Below, piece by piece: positions 26,334-35,529 of a stretch of 64,000 bases of DNA (positions are counted from its first letter, which is position 1; each line of letters begins with the position of its first letter). The DNA comes from Lachnospiraceae bacterium (GTDB lineage: Bacteria > Bacillota > Clostridia > Lachnospirales > Lachnospiraceae). The DNA lies in assembly GCA_017470985.1 (NCBI GenBank), contig JAFUXA010000002.1:1-64000 (forward strand), written 5' to 3'. The notes below the pieces were generated by a model that was given only the letters and a program-made list of their open reading frames with translations, did no database searches and was not told the DNA's origin. Both the position numbers and the translations under genes were made by a program.

Positions 26334-26428
26334 ATCATCAACCTCCTTAAGCCGACATTAGAAGTGTAGCATTTATACAGTGAAAATGTCTATGTATTTA
26401 TGAGTATTTATTGGCTTTTTTCTTTGCC

Positions 26429-26457
26429 TTAACACTGTAAGTCTGATAAAATATATT
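26429..26457 (+). promoter_or_regulatory. Promoter of the SLC45-like MFS gene
   Basis: TTAACA (26429-26434) and TATATT (26452-26457) have a 17-base spacer. The leader then has a small AAAGCC/GGCTTT hairpin with a GGGG loop at about 26468-26483. Confidence 0.5.
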
Positions 26458-26504
26458 CATATTTTATAAAGCCGGGGGGCTTTTACATTAGGGGGTAAAA
26501 TTAT

Positions 26505-27857
26505 ATGAAACTTAAGACTGGGCAGACTATTAGAATAGGATTTGCCTTCCTATCAATTTGTGCATTTTGGCAGATGTACAATGGAATCGTGCCACTGATC
26601 CTTAGCAACACATTTCACTTGAATGAGACAATCTCAGGAGTGATTATGGCGTTGGATAATATTCTGGGATTGTTCTTATTACCATTTTTCGGTGGAGTCT
26701 CCGACAAGTGTAATAGCAAAATAGGTAGACGTAAACCATTTATTTTGTTTGGTACAATCGCAGCAGTTATTCTGATGATGATGTTGCCACTGATTGATAA
26801 CAGCTATTATGAGAATCCTACAATGATGAAAGAGATTTTATTCATTGGAATTCTCGGTGCACTTCTTGTGGTTATGGGTACTTACAGAAGTCCTGCAGTT
26901 GCTTTGATGCCAGATTGTACACCGAAGCCACTGAGATCTCAGGGCAATGCCATAATTAATTTGATGGGTGCTGTTGGTGGAATTTTATATCTGGCTATTT
27001 CATCTGTATTGTACAATTCGAAATCAGCAAGAACACAGGTTGAACATGTAAACTATCTGCTTTTATTTGCAGTTGTTTCAGGAATTATGCTTCTGGCTCT
27101 TGTTATTGTAATGACAACAGTTAACGAAGTGAAGATTACTCACGAGATGGCTGAACTTGAGAAGGAGCATCCTGAATGGAACCTGGCACAGGAAGATGAG
27201 TCAGGCAATGAGAAACTTCCTGCTGATGTCAAGAGATCACTTCTGTTTATTCTTGCATCTGTTGCATTATGGTTCATTGCTTACAATGCTTTGGAGACCT
27301 GGTTTACAACATTTGCAAATCGCGAGTGGGGCATGGCTTTGGGAAATGCTAATATGTGCCTGACAATTGCTACAGGAGGAGCAATTCTCACTTATGTACC
27401 ATCAGGTGCCCTTTCTGCTAAGATTGGCAGAAAGAAGACAATCCTTACAGGAGTTGCTATGATGACAATATGTTTCCTGGCAGCATTTGTATACTATCTC
27501 ACATTTGATGGTAGTTTCGGTGGAATGGATACATATCTCTTCTATGTATTGCTATTCATAATTGGTATGGGTTGGGCATTTATCAATGTAAATTCACTTC
27601 CAATGGTTATTGAGATGTGTAAAGGTTCAGATGTGGGTAAATTTACAGGTTATTACTATACATTCTCTATGGCAGCGCAGATTGTTACACCTATTCTCTG
27701 TGGAGCTTTGATGAGATATGTAGGTTACTGGGTATTCTTCCCTTATGCTGTTATATTTATGGGAGCAGCATTTGTCACAATGCAGTTTGTAAAGCACGGT
27801 GATGCCAAGGGTGAGAAGAAGTCATTTATGGAATCTATGGCAGACATGGATGATTAA
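26505..27857 (+). CDS. MFS transporter, GPH/SLC45-like sugar carrier
   Basis: A 450-residue membrane protein with about 12 helices in two six-helix halves, separated by a charged loop near 215-245. The motif GGVSDKCNSKIGRRKPFI after helix 2 is the extended MFS motif A of sucrose/maltose (SLC45) and GPH-type cation-sugar symporters, and a second copy, GALSAKIGRKKTIL, opens the second half. The carrier probably imports a di- or oligosaccharide with protons or sodium. AGGGGG lies before the ATG. It is monocistronic, ended by a strong terminator; a second, unrelated MFS gene of drug-efflux type is at 51.2 kb. Confidence 0.88.
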   Translation: MKLKTGQTIRIGFAFLSICAFWQMYNGIVPLILSNTFHLNETISGVIMALDNILGLFLLPFFGGVSDKCNSKIGRRKPFILFGTIAAVILMMMLPLIDNSYYENPTMMKEILFIGILGALLVVMGTYRSPAVALMPDCTPKPLRSQGNAIINLMGAVGGILYLAISSVLYNSKSARTQVEHVNYLLLFAVVSGIMLLALVIVMTTVNEVKITHEMAELEKEHPEWNLAQEDESGNEKLPADVKRSLLFILASVALWFIAYNALETWFTTFANREWGMALGNANMCLTIATGGAILTYVPSGALSAKIGRKKTILTGVAMMTICFLAAFVYYLTFDGSFGGMDTYLFYVLLFIIGMGWAFINVNSLPMVIEMCKGSDVGKFTGYYYTFSMAAQIVTPILCGALMRYVGYWVFFPYAVIFMGAAFVTMQFVKHGDAKGEKKSFMESMADMDD

Positions 27858-27878
27858 TAAATTAATATTGTAGAAACT

Positions 27879-27912
27879 AAAATGGGTGTGCCTCTTGCTC
27901 ACCCATTTTATT
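27879..27912 (+). terminator. Intrinsic terminator after the MFS gene
   Basis: AAAATGGGTG (27879-27888) pairs with CACCCATTTT (27900-27909), followed by ATTATT. A TTGACA at 27915-27920 may be the -35 of the next gene, but I see no matching -10. Confidence 0.8.
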
Positions 27913-28021
27913 ATTTGACAAACATTGAAGCAGTCTTATGGGATATGAGATTATTGCATAAATGCAACTGTGCTGATTGCGAGAATGTTTCAAGGAATGT
28001 TTTATTACTGTGAAGGGAACA

Positions 28022-29023
28022 ATGGACTGGAAAAAGATGGAGAATTTTAGCATTGATATGATAGCCGGGGAAGATGATTTTCCGGAAATGATGGAAGAGA
28101 AAATATTGCCTTGGGCCGGAGCGTATCTTAAGGATGGTTATTTTGAGAGCTTCGATGGCAGGAGAATACATTATGCCAGAGCTATAAATGAAAATGAGAG
28201 AGCTACAGTTGTAGTATCACATGGCTTCTGTGAATTTATTCCGAAATATTATGAGGTGCTATATTACTTCTATAATATGGGTTATTCGGTTTTTATGCTG
28301 GAATACAGAGGGCATGGATTCTCCCAGAGAGCCACTGAGGCTTTGGAACAGGAACTGGATAAGGTCTATGTGAGAAATTATAGAGAGTATGTGGAGGACC
28401 TCCATGGGTTTATGGATCAGGTGGTCTGTAAGGAAAGCCTCACAGGGGAAAATATACTGTTTGCCCATTCCATGGGAGGATGTATAGCTTCCCTCTTTCT
28501 TGAGGAATATCCTAAATATTTCAGGAAAGCGATTCTGTCCTCGCCTTTGCATGAGATGAATTTCAGAGGGACATCCTCTCTTGCGGTAAATGCATTATTT
28601 ATCCTGTCCAAAATATTACATTGGGATATGAAATATGTGCCGGGGCAGCATGGCTTTGATGATGTATACGCTTTTGACCATAGCAGTTGCCTGTCGGAAA
28701 ACAGATACAAGTATATATTTGGCTGTAGAGAGAAGGAACCAAGATATACCACTTATGGCGGGTGCTATGCCTGGACCAGAGCTTCGGTGGCTGCCACAAA
28801 ACAGGTTGTGAGAAATGCTTCCAAGATAACCATACCTGTTTTGCTATTTCAGGCAGGACTTGATACAATGGTAGAGGCTAACGGCCAAAATGTATTTGCG
28901 GGAAGAGCTTCAAATGTGGAATTAGTCAGATATGATGAGTCCAAACATGAAGTGTTTAATTCTCTGGATTATATTCGCAGAGATTATTACAAAAAAATAA
29001 TTGATTTTCTTGGTGATATGTAA
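28022..29023 (+). CDS. Alpha/beta hydrolase, monoacylglycerol lipase/lysophospholipase-like
   Basis: A 333-residue hydrolase. The oxyanion segment VVSHGFCEF is near residue 65, a YRGHGFSQR loop typical of the lysophospholipase/monoglyceride lipase branch is near 97, and the nucleophile elbow FAHSMGGC is near 148. An acid in QAGLDTMV and a His in SKHEVFN lie in the last 50 residues. I choose ATG 28022 after AAGGGA; an upstream ATG at 27977 adds 15 residues without a binding site. There is no signal peptide, so it acts in the cytoplasm or at the inner membrane face. The substrate is probably an acylglycerol or other ester. Confidence 0.82.
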   Translation: MDWKKMENFSIDMIAGEDDFPEMMEEKILPWAGAYLKDGYFESFDGRRIHYARAINENERATVVVSHGFCEFIPKYYEVLYYFYNMGYSVFMLEYRGHGFSQRATEALEQELDKVYVRNYREYVEDLHGFMDQVVCKESLTGENILFAHSMGGCIASLFLEEYPKYFRKAILSSPLHEMNFRGTSSLAVNALFILSKILHWDMKYVPGQHGFDDVYAFDHSSCLSENRYKYIFGCREKEPRYTTYGGCYAWTRASVAATKQVVRNASKITIPVLLFQAGLDTMVEANGQNVFAGRASNVELVRYDESKHEVFNSLDYIRRDYYKKIIDFLGDM

Positions 29024-29108
29024 TATATATATCAATAATATTTCAAATAATATAAGAGAGAACTGTTGAAGGCTGGGGGAGACTTACAGCATAGAAAGAG
29101 AGATAAAT

Positions 29109-30743
29109 ATGGCTACAAAAGATACAGATTTTCGTGAAGTTGTAAATGAAAATGAGACAGAAGAGAATACGGATGTGATTGACGAGAGAGATGCTCAGAC
29201 AGAGGATGTAAAGGAAGTTGATGATTCATCCAAGGATAACAATGAATTCGAGGATGTATGTTCCATCTGCTATAGACCAGAATCTGTTGCGGGCAAGATG
29301 ATACATATAACTGACCAGTTGTGCGTATGTACTGATTGTATGCAGAGAACATTTGATACAATGGGAGGCATGGGAATGCCTATGGATTCACTCCTTGGAA
29401 ATCCTTTTGCAGGAATGAATATGCCTATGCCGACTAATTCTACCCCTGATGATAAGGGTGGCAATCCATCTCCAAAGCTTCCGGGGCAGACTCCGGTAGA
29501 TGGAGAGGGAACAAAGGATGATAATGTAAATAATGTGGATAATGCCGGCAAAGGTCCTACTATAAGTTTCTTGAACCTGGGTGCTCCTGGTTTTGGACTT
29601 GATTCTCTATTTGGAGCCGGAGTGCCACAGTCACAGAAGCTGAAGAAGAAGAAGGAAGAGAAGAAGAAGATTCAACCGGTATTTGATATTAATCATATAC
29701 CTGCGCCACATAATATCAAAGCGAAGCTTGACGATTATGTAATCGGTCAGGACTATGCCAAGAAGGTTATGTCAGTGGCAGTATATAATCACTATAAGAG
29801 AATCGCGGCTGGTGAGAAGGCTGATGATATAGAAATTGAGAAGTCTAATATGCTTATGATTGGACCGACAGGAAGTGGTAAGACTTATTTGGTCAAGACT
29901 CTGGCCAGACTTTTGGATGTGCCACTTGCAATTACTGATGCAACTTCTCTTACAGAAGCAGGATACATCGGTGACGATATTGAAAGTGTGGTTTCCAAGC
30001 TGCTTGCTGCTGCAGACAATGATGTGGAGAAGGCTGAGAAGGGAATCATTTTCATCGATGAGATAGACAAGCTCGCCAAGAAGAAGAATACTAATCAGCG
30101 TGATGTGAGTGGTGAGTCAGTGCAGCAGGGAATGCTTAAGCTTCTAGAAGGTGCTGAGGTAGAGGTACCTGTTGGTGCCAGCAGCAAGAATGCCATGGTT
30201 CCTATGACAACTATTGATACTACCAACATACTATTTATCTGTGGCGGTGCTTTCCCGGATTTGGAAAATGTAATTAAGGAGAGATTGAACAAATCATCTT
30301 CTATGGGATTCATGGCTGATTTGAAGGATAAATATGATGATGATGAGAATCTGCTTATGAAGGTTACAGTGGAAGATCTGAAGAAGTTCGGTATGATTCC
30401 AGAGTTTTTGGGTAGATTGCCTATTATTTTCTCTCTGGAAAGCCTGACTGAGGATATGTTGGTTCAGATTCTCAAGGAGCCAAAGAATGCAATTCTGAAG
30501 CAGTATCATAAATTGCTAGAACTGGATGAGGTAGATCTGGAATTTACAGATGGAGCTCTTCTTGCCATTGCCAGAGCGGCAAAGGAGAGGGATTTGGGAG
30601 CCAGAGCCCTTCGAGCAATTATTGAGGAATTTATGCTGGATATAATGTATGAGATTCCAAAGGATGAAAACATTGGCAAAGTGGTAATTACTGAGGACTA
30701 TATTGAGAAAAAGGGTGGACCTCAGATATTGATGAGAGGATAG
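29109..30743 (+). CDS. ClpX-like AAA+ unfoldase with extended N-terminus
   Basis: A 544-residue ClpX-family ATPase; ordinary ClpX has ~420. Residues 1-48 are acidic. A zinc finger with C51, C54, C74 and C77 follows, then a ~110-residue Gly/Pro/Met/Asn-rich linker and a Lys-rich stretch. The AAA+ core has Walker A GPTGSGKT (252-259), pore loop GYIGDD, Walker B IIFIDEID near 313, and sensor-2 GARALR. Two functional loops differ from standard ClpX: the RKH pore motif is replaced by SKNAMVP near 360, and the ClpP-docking IGF is MGF near 398. No clpP or tig is adjacent. It may be a paralogue with altered substrate choice. Confidence 0.85.
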   Translation: MATKDTDFREVVNENETEENTDVIDERDAQTEDVKEVDDSSKDNNEFEDVCSICYRPESVAGKMIHITDQLCVCTDCMQRTFDTMGGMGMPMDSLLGNPFAGMNMPMPTNSTPDDKGGNPSPKLPGQTPVDGEGTKDDNVNNVDNAGKGPTISFLNLGAPGFGLDSLFGAGVPQSQKLKKKKEEKKKIQPVFDINHIPAPHNIKAKLDDYVIGQDYAKKVMSVAVYNHYKRIAAGEKADDIEIEKSNMLMIGPTGSGKTYLVKTLARLLDVPLAITDATSLTEAGYIGDDIESVVSKLLAAADNDVEKAEKGIIFIDEIDKLAKKKNTNQRDVSGESVQQGMLKLLEGAEVEVPVGASSKNAMVPMTTIDTTNILFICGGAFPDLENVIKERLNKSSSMGFMADLKDKYDDDENLLMKVTVEDLKKFGMIPEFLGRLPIIFSLESLTEDMLVQILKEPKNAILKQYHKLLELDEVDLEFTDGALLAIARAAKERDLGARALRAIIEEFMLDIMYEIPKDENIGKVVITEDYIEKKGGPQILMRG

Positions 30744-30747
30744 TCTA

Positions 30748-31239
30748 TTGATCGCATTAGAGATTTTAGATGTGAAAAAGTGCATGTCGGATATGTTAGC
30801 AGGGGAAGCCTTTGATGGCTTCCTTTTGCGCGAGGCCAGTATTACTACAGGCAACAATTTCCTTATAGATGGTACCCTGGTGGAAGATTTCTATGATGAA
30901 AATGATAGAGCTATCAACCAGATTGATGAAGGATATATGCCGTATAAGTTGGAACGGGGCATATGCTTTGAGATTATCAAGGGTAAGAGAACCCCTCACA
31001 GTTTTCGATTTACATTTCTTGCAAGCAAGAGAGAGTATGAAGGTATTCTGGGAGAAATTGCATCACAGGATATTGCTAACATGACTTTGAATATATTATA
31101 TGCAAATGGCAAGCTGACAGCCACAACAGCAGTTACGCATAGAGGCTTTTCCATGGATAAATCTGCAGAACTTGCCTGGGATAAATGGGTTAGAGATTTC
31201 TTTCGACAGTTGGAGATTGCTGTCAGTGATATGATTTAG
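30748..31239 (+). CDS. DUF5721-like conserved protein
   Basis: A 163-residue soluble protein beginning, at TTG 30748, five bases after the clpX-like stop. GAGAGGA inside the end of that gene serves as the binding site, so the two genes are translationally coupled. It has no membrane segment; the middle is beta-rich (YKLERGICFEIIKGKRTP) and the C-terminus helical, with an AWDKWVRDFFRQLE ending. I associate it with the DUF5721 family of Lachnospiraceae, from memory. Its tie to the ClpX-like gene suggests an adaptor or a commonly regulated partner, which is inference only. Confidence 0.65.
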   Translation: MIALEILDVKKCMSDMLAGEAFDGFLLREASITTGNNFLIDGTLVEDFYDENDRAINQIDEGYMPYKLERGICFEIIKGKRTPHSFRFTFLASKREYEGILGEIASQDIANMTLNILYANGKLTATTAVTHRGFSMDKSAELAWDKWVRDFFRQLEIAVSDMI

Positions 31240-31265
31240 TAACTATTGGCTTAGCTTTTGGGGGA

Positions 31266-32459
31266 ATGGTAATTATTATGAGCAAGAACAGTAGCAGATG
31301 CAGAAGTATGCTGCGGAAAATATTTGCCATAAATCTGATAATTGTATTATTGGGACTAACTGCCTGTGGTATGCCTGAAGCCATTAGGGGTATAAGCGCT
31401 GGAATCAGAGACGAACTGGCTGAGGAAGCCCGGGAGGCCAATGCCAATAATAATCGTGATGTGACATCTGTATCTATGGAGTGCTATGGTTACAACCAAT
31501 TGAATCCGGAAGAGCAGCTTGTATATGATGAGATCGTAGATTGCTTATTAAATCATCTGGACAAGGTGGATGTATCTACTACAGATACAGATGAATTGTA
31601 CAAGGTTTTCTCCATTGTAATGGCAGATCATGGTGGGATTTTCTGGGTATCAGGCTATCAATACAACACTTATTCTCTGTTTGGACGGGTTACTTCCATT
31701 GAATTTGAGCCTAATTATACTTTCAGTCAGCAGGAAGTGCTGCAGCTGCAGCAGCAGATTGACGAGGTGGTATTAGGATGGATGTCAGGAATATCTGTCA
31801 CAGATAGTGATTATAACAAGGCGAAATATATATTTGAGAAGCTTATTCAAAATGTGGATTATGATTTGAATAGCGAGAATAATCAAAATATTTTAAGTGT
31901 GTTTTTGGGGGGCAAAACTGTATGCCAGGGCTATGCCTGCGCTACCCAATATTTATTTAACTACCTGGGAATGAATTCCATGGTTGTCACGGGAGTGGCA
32001 GGGAAAGAGGCACATGCCTGGAATCTGATTCAGTTGGATGGACAATACTATTATATGGATACCACCTGGGGGAATTCTAAATATTTAAGCGAGGAAATGT
32101 CCAGTGAGAAATATATTAATTATGCATTTATGGCTTGTACTTCAGAGGAGATAAATAGAACTCATGAGCCTCAGATGCAGATAGAACTTCCAGAAGCCAC
32201 AGCAACTGATAATGATTATTTCCATAGAGAAGGATTGTTCTTCGATACATATGACAAGAATGCTATAGGTGAGACTGTGGCATCAGCCTGGTACAGAGGG
32301 GCAGACAGAGTCGCTATCAAGATGGGAAATGATGAGCTATATCAGGAAGTGAAGAAATATATGGTAGAAGATGGGGCCATATTTGATTGGTGCGTAGGCT
32401 TGAGAAGCATCAATTATATAGAGAATACTGAGGAGTGTATATTGAATTTTCAATTCTAA
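31266..32459 (+). CDS. Transglutaminase-like lipoprotein
   Basis: A 397-residue exported lipoprotein. A basic N-terminus and hydrophobic stretch end in the lipobox LTAC, with the lipidated Cys near 34. The transglutaminase-like core has its catalytic triad intact: Cys in GKTVCQGYA near 220, His in EAHAWN near 250 and Asp in MDTTWG near 264. Such proteins act on the cell surface as peptidases or cross-linking enzymes; the substrate is unknown. The ~120-residue C-terminal part after the core is not recognised. GGGGG is only one base from ATG 31266 and 13 bases from ATG 31278, so the exact start is uncertain. Confidence 0.82.
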   Translation: MVIIMSKNSSRCRSMLRKIFAINLIIVLLGLTACGMPEAIRGISAGIRDELAEEAREANANNNRDVTSVSMECYGYNQLNPEEQLVYDEIVDCLLNHLDKVDVSTTDTDELYKVFSIVMADHGGIFWVSGYQYNTYSLFGRVTSIEFEPNYTFSQQEVLQLQQQIDEVVLGWMSGISVTDSDYNKAKYIFEKLIQNVDYDLNSENNQNILSVFLGGKTVCQGYACATQYLFNYLGMNSMVVTGVAGKEAHAWNLIQLDGQYYYMDTTWGNSKYLSEEMSSEKYINYAFMACTSEEINRTHEPQMQIELPEATATDNDYFHREGLFFDTYDKNAIGETVASAWYRGADRVAIKMGNDELYQEVKKYMVEDGAIFDWCVGLRSINYIENTEECILNFQF

Positions 32460-32559
32460 TCTCCTACTAGACAAGAAGACGGTAATGTATTACTATATAT
32501 GTAGTAATGAAAACTACATGTTTGGAATTACAAAACTATTACCTTTAGGAGATATTAAT

Positions 32560-33396
32560 ATGTACAAGGTTATAATTGATAGTTGTGGAGAACTCACACC
32601 TGAGATGAAGGCAAGTGGTAATTTTGTCAATGTGCCACTTACTTTGACAGTGGATGGTGTAGATATTATAGATGATGATACATTTGACCAGGCTGATTTC
32701 TTGCGCAAGGTTGAAGCCAGCCCGGCTGGTCCTAAGTCAGCATGCCCTTCTCCGGATGCTTATATGCAGGAGATGGATTGTGAAGCGGAAAATGTATATG
32801 TTATTACTTTGTCAGCCCAGCTTAGTGGGTCTTATAACAGTGCATGCCTGGCAAAGGATTTATATTTAGAAGACAATGATGAGAAAAATATTGCTATCAT
32901 TGATTCTAAGTCAGCTTCCATTGGGCAGACATTGATTGGTGGTAAGATTGCTGAATTTGAGGAAGCTGGAATGAGCTTCACAGAGGTTGTGGAAGCTATT
33001 GATAAATATATTGAGAGTCAGCATACTTTCTTCGTGCTAGAGAGTCTTGAGACTTTGAGAAAAGCTGGAAGATTAAGCAATTTGAAGGCTATGATTGCAA
33101 GTACATTAAATATTAAGCCTATTATGGGTTCAACTGATATTGGTTCAATTCAGCAGTTGGGTCAGGCACGAGGTATTGTGAAGGCCCTGGATCAGATGGT
33201 TAATTGCATGCTTGAAGTTACAGAAAATACAACAGAGAAGACATTGGCAATTTCTCATTGCAACTGTCCTCAGCGTGCTTTACAATTGAAGGAGAAAATT
33301 GAGAAAAAGGCTTCCTTCAAGGATATATATATACTGGATACTCATGGAGTGAGTAGTATGTACGCCAATGATGGAGGCATCATAATGGTGGTCTAG
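32560..33396 (+). CDS. DegV family fatty-acid-binding protein (FakB-like)
   Basis: A 278-residue two-domain protein of the DegV/FakB family, which binds a fatty acid and can present it to FakA kinase for phospholipid synthesis. The N-terminal MYKVIIDSCGELTP, the SACPSPDAYMQ ligand loop, LSAQLSGSYNSA, and the later FVLESLETLRKAGRLS are all family signatures. The start is ATG 32560, eight bases after TTTAGGAG; a longer frame from 32485 lacks a binding site. The folC gene begins five bases after its stop, so both are likely in one operon. No fakA is in the window. Confidence 0.88.
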   Translation: MYKVIIDSCGELTPEMKASGNFVNVPLTLTVDGVDIIDDDTFDQADFLRKVEASPAGPKSACPSPDAYMQEMDCEAENVYVITLSAQLSGSYNSACLAKDLYLEDNDEKNIAIIDSKSASIGQTLIGGKIAEFEEAGMSFTEVVEAIDKYIESQHTFFVLESLETLRKAGRLSNLKAMIASTLNIKPIMGSTDIGSIQQLGQARGIVKALDQMVNCMLEVTENTTEKTLAISHCNCPQRALQLKEKIEKKASFKDIYILDTHGVSSMYANDGGIIMVV

Positions 33397-33400
33397 TTAA

Positions 33401-34735
33401 ATGAATTATGAAGAGATAATTAATAAAATTCAATCACAGAAACGATTTGGTAAGGCATACGGCAGAGATGTAACTGCTGAGATGATGGATTTGTTAGGAC
33501 ATCCTGAGAAGGATATGAATATAATCCATATTGCCGGAACCAATGGTAAGGGATCAACGGCAGCGTTTGTAAGTTCTATCTTACAGGCTGCCGATTTTGT
33601 TGTAGGTCAGTTTACCTCGCCGCACCTGGTGAGATTTACAGAGAGAATCAAGGTGTCTGGCGTGGAGATTGATCAGGAATCTGTTGTAACCTATGCCCAG
33701 CAGATTATGGCTTTACCTATGGAAAATGAGCCTACCATGTTTGATATATGTCTGGGAATTGCAATTTTATATTTTAAGGATATGAATTGTGATTTTGTAG
33801 TATTAGAAACCGGCCTTGGTGGTGCAAAGGATTCTACAGCAGGATTGTCTGTTGTACCACTGGTATGTGCTTTCACCAATATAGGATTTGATCATACAGC
33901 AATACTAGGTGATACTATTGAAGCTATTGCTTCAGAGAAAGCGGGCATATTAAAAAGTGGTACTGAAGCAGTCGTTGGAGTCATGGATACCAGAGCCTCA
34001 GAAGTGATAGAAAATGTGGCTTTAAGCATGGGGGTGGAAATTCATTTTGTGGATAACTTGTTGACAAATATTTCAACGTACAAAATAGGCTTAAAGGGCG
34101 AGTTTCAAAGGGAAAACGCTGCTTTGGCTACAGGTATTGTGGAAACAGTTTTCAACATAAAAAGTGGATATCTTTTGGATAAGTTTTTTGAGATTTCAAA
34201 GAGCAGAAATAATGAGAAATGCACTACAAAATGTAATGGGATCTGCCAGGAGTGTGAAGAGGAGTATAATCCATATTCGGATTTTGTCACATGGAAGGAA
34301 TATGTGATAAAGACAGGCTTGGCGAGAGCTTATTGGCCAGGAAGGATGGAAATCATTTCTCAAAATCCATTTATTATGGTGGATGGAGCACATAATCCGC
34401 AGGGAGTTGAAGCGTTATTCAACTCACTTAAAATCGATTATCCGGATGAGAAATTTACATTTATAACGGCAGTGATGGCAGATAAGGACTATATGGAGAT
34501 GATGTCTATCATGAAACCTATTGCCAGACGTTTTATTACTGCTACTGTAGATTACAGCAGAAGCAAACAGGGACAGGACTTGGCTGAAGAGTTAAAGGCT
34601 ATGGGCTGCGAAGCTACATGTAGAGAAGATTTTGCAGATGCATTAAAGCTGGCTATGGAATATAATGAGAAAATAATAATATTTGGATCCTTATATTTTG
34701 TGGGAGAGGTATTGGAGCAATATGCCAAAGATTAA
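33401..34735 (+). CDS. folC: Folylpolyglutamate synthase/dihydrofolate synthase with a Cys-rich insertion
   Basis: A 444-residue Mur-ligase-type enzyme that adds glutamate to folates. The P-loop HIAGTNGKGSTAAFV is near residue 43, TSPHLVRFTERIKV is near 74, the ATPase centre LETGLGGAKDSTA is near 139, and the C-terminal domain opens with YWPGRMEII. Between the two domains, around residues 260-305, an insertion carries C274-x3-C278-x3-C282-x2-C285, an arrangement able to bind zinc or an Fe-S cluster and not part of the standard fold. It overlaps the J-domain gene by 14 bases. Confidence 0.92.
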   Translation: MNYEEIINKIQSQKRFGKAYGRDVTAEMMDLLGHPEKDMNIIHIAGTNGKGSTAAFVSSILQAADFVVGQFTSPHLVRFTERIKVSGVEIDQESVVTYAQQIMALPMENEPTMFDICLGIAILYFKDMNCDFVVLETGLGGAKDSTAGLSVVPLVCAFTNIGFDHTAILGDTIEAIASEKAGILKSGTEAVVGVMDTRASEVIENVALSMGVEIHFVDNLLTNISTYKIGLKGEFQRENAALATGIVETVFNIKSGYLLDKFFEISKSRNNEKCTTKCNGICQECEEEYNPYSDFVTWKEYVIKTGLARAYWPGRMEIISQNPFIMVDGAHNPQGVEALFNSLKIDYPDEKFTFITAVMADKDYMEMMSIMKPIARRFITATVDYSRSKQGQDLAEELKAMGCEATCREDFADALKLAMEYNEKIIIFGSLYFVGEVLEQYAKD

Positions 34736-35288
34736 TAGTAGATATTCTGCTTTGCAGGTGCTGGGATTGCCGCCAAATGCAGATGAAGAGGCTGTAAAAA
34801 GTGCATACAAGAAACTGGTGAAGATGTATCATCCGGATTCTCAGGAGGATGGCAGGCTTCATTGGCAGTATTATGATATAGTAGAAGCCTATGAATATCT
34901 CCAGTTGCATCCTGTTGAAATGAATGAAACAGGAGGAAATGGCGTTAACATTTCTCAAAGTGAGACTTCAAATGTTGCTCCGGAGATTAAGCCAGTTCGT
35001 CCAGCCAAGGTTTTCGGAGGAGGAAATAGCGGTCAAATATCATATGGTCACGACAGATATGCTCAGGAGCGTGAATTTGCCAACTGGTCAAAGCGTCAGA
35101 AAAAGGAGAAGAAAGAACGTATAAAAAAGCGTGAATTGGAACTTCAGCAGATGGAACGCCAGAAGATAGAACGGGATGCATTGGCTGAGGCTGCCTATGA
35201 GGAGGCAATGCGCAAGATAAATATTATTCGAACAGCCAGAGCTATAGAGAATCTAATGGGACGGGCAATAGATGAAGACAATAAGTAG
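34722..35288 (+). CDS. J-domain (DnaJ-like) protein
   Basis: A 188-residue protein with an N-terminal J-domain (about residues 5-70) including YSALQVLGLPPNAD, the helix II segment VKSAYKKLVKMY and the required HPD tripeptide at MYHPDS. J-domains stimulate the ATPase of a DnaK partner. The remainder is a low-complexity linker and a Lys/Glu-rich coiled-coil helix (about 115-185); there is no zinc-finger or DnaJ C-terminal domain, so it is a specialised class III J-protein. The ATG at 34722 lies inside the end of folC. Client and DnaK partner are unknown. Confidence 0.82.
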   Translation: MPKINSRYSALQVLGLPPNADEEAVKSAYKKLVKMYHPDSQEDGRLHWQYYDIVEAYEYLQLHPVEMNETGGNGVNISQSETSNVAPEIKPVRPAKVFGGGNSGQISYGHDRYAQEREFANWSKRQKKEKKERIKKRELELQQMERQKIERDALAEAAYEEAMRKINIIRTARAIENLMGRAIDEDNK

Positions 35289-35367
35289 AATTCATATGAT
35301 TGGTGAGACTTCATATTATATGCAGAATTTCATGTAATAAGAAAACACTTTATATTTTTAGACAAAA

Positions 35368-35398
35368 AAAGAACATGTCTTGCGGGCACATGTTCTTT
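35368..35398 (+). terminator. Terminator-like hairpin after the folC/J-domain operon
   Basis: AAAGAACATGT (35368-35378) pairs perfectly with ACATGTTCTTT (35388-35398). The T-run is short, so strength is uncertain. The preceding A7 run could serve the other strand. Confidence 0.7.
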
Positions 35399-35413
35399 AA
35401 TAAAAGGGGAGTT

Positions 35414-35485
35414 ATGAAAAAGTTTTGTCTTTCGACATGTTCTATACTACAAGGAAATTGTGACTACTTTTTGAACAAAGGGTAA
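35414..35485 (+). CDS. Possible 23-residue Cys-containing peptide
   Basis: ATG at 35414 is preceded by AAAAGGGGAG and opens a 23-codon frame encoding MKKFCLSTCSILQGNCDYF plus LNKG, with three cysteines. It lies alone after a terminator hairpin and 44 bases before the TPR lipoprotein gene. It could be a leader peptide or a chance frame. The close spacing of the binding site and the small size keep confidence low. Confidence 0.3.
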   Translation: MKKFCLSTCSILQGNCDYFLNKG

Positions 35486-35529
35486 AAGAAGAATAAACAA
35501 TTATTAAATAAAAAGGAAAAGAAAAAGAT

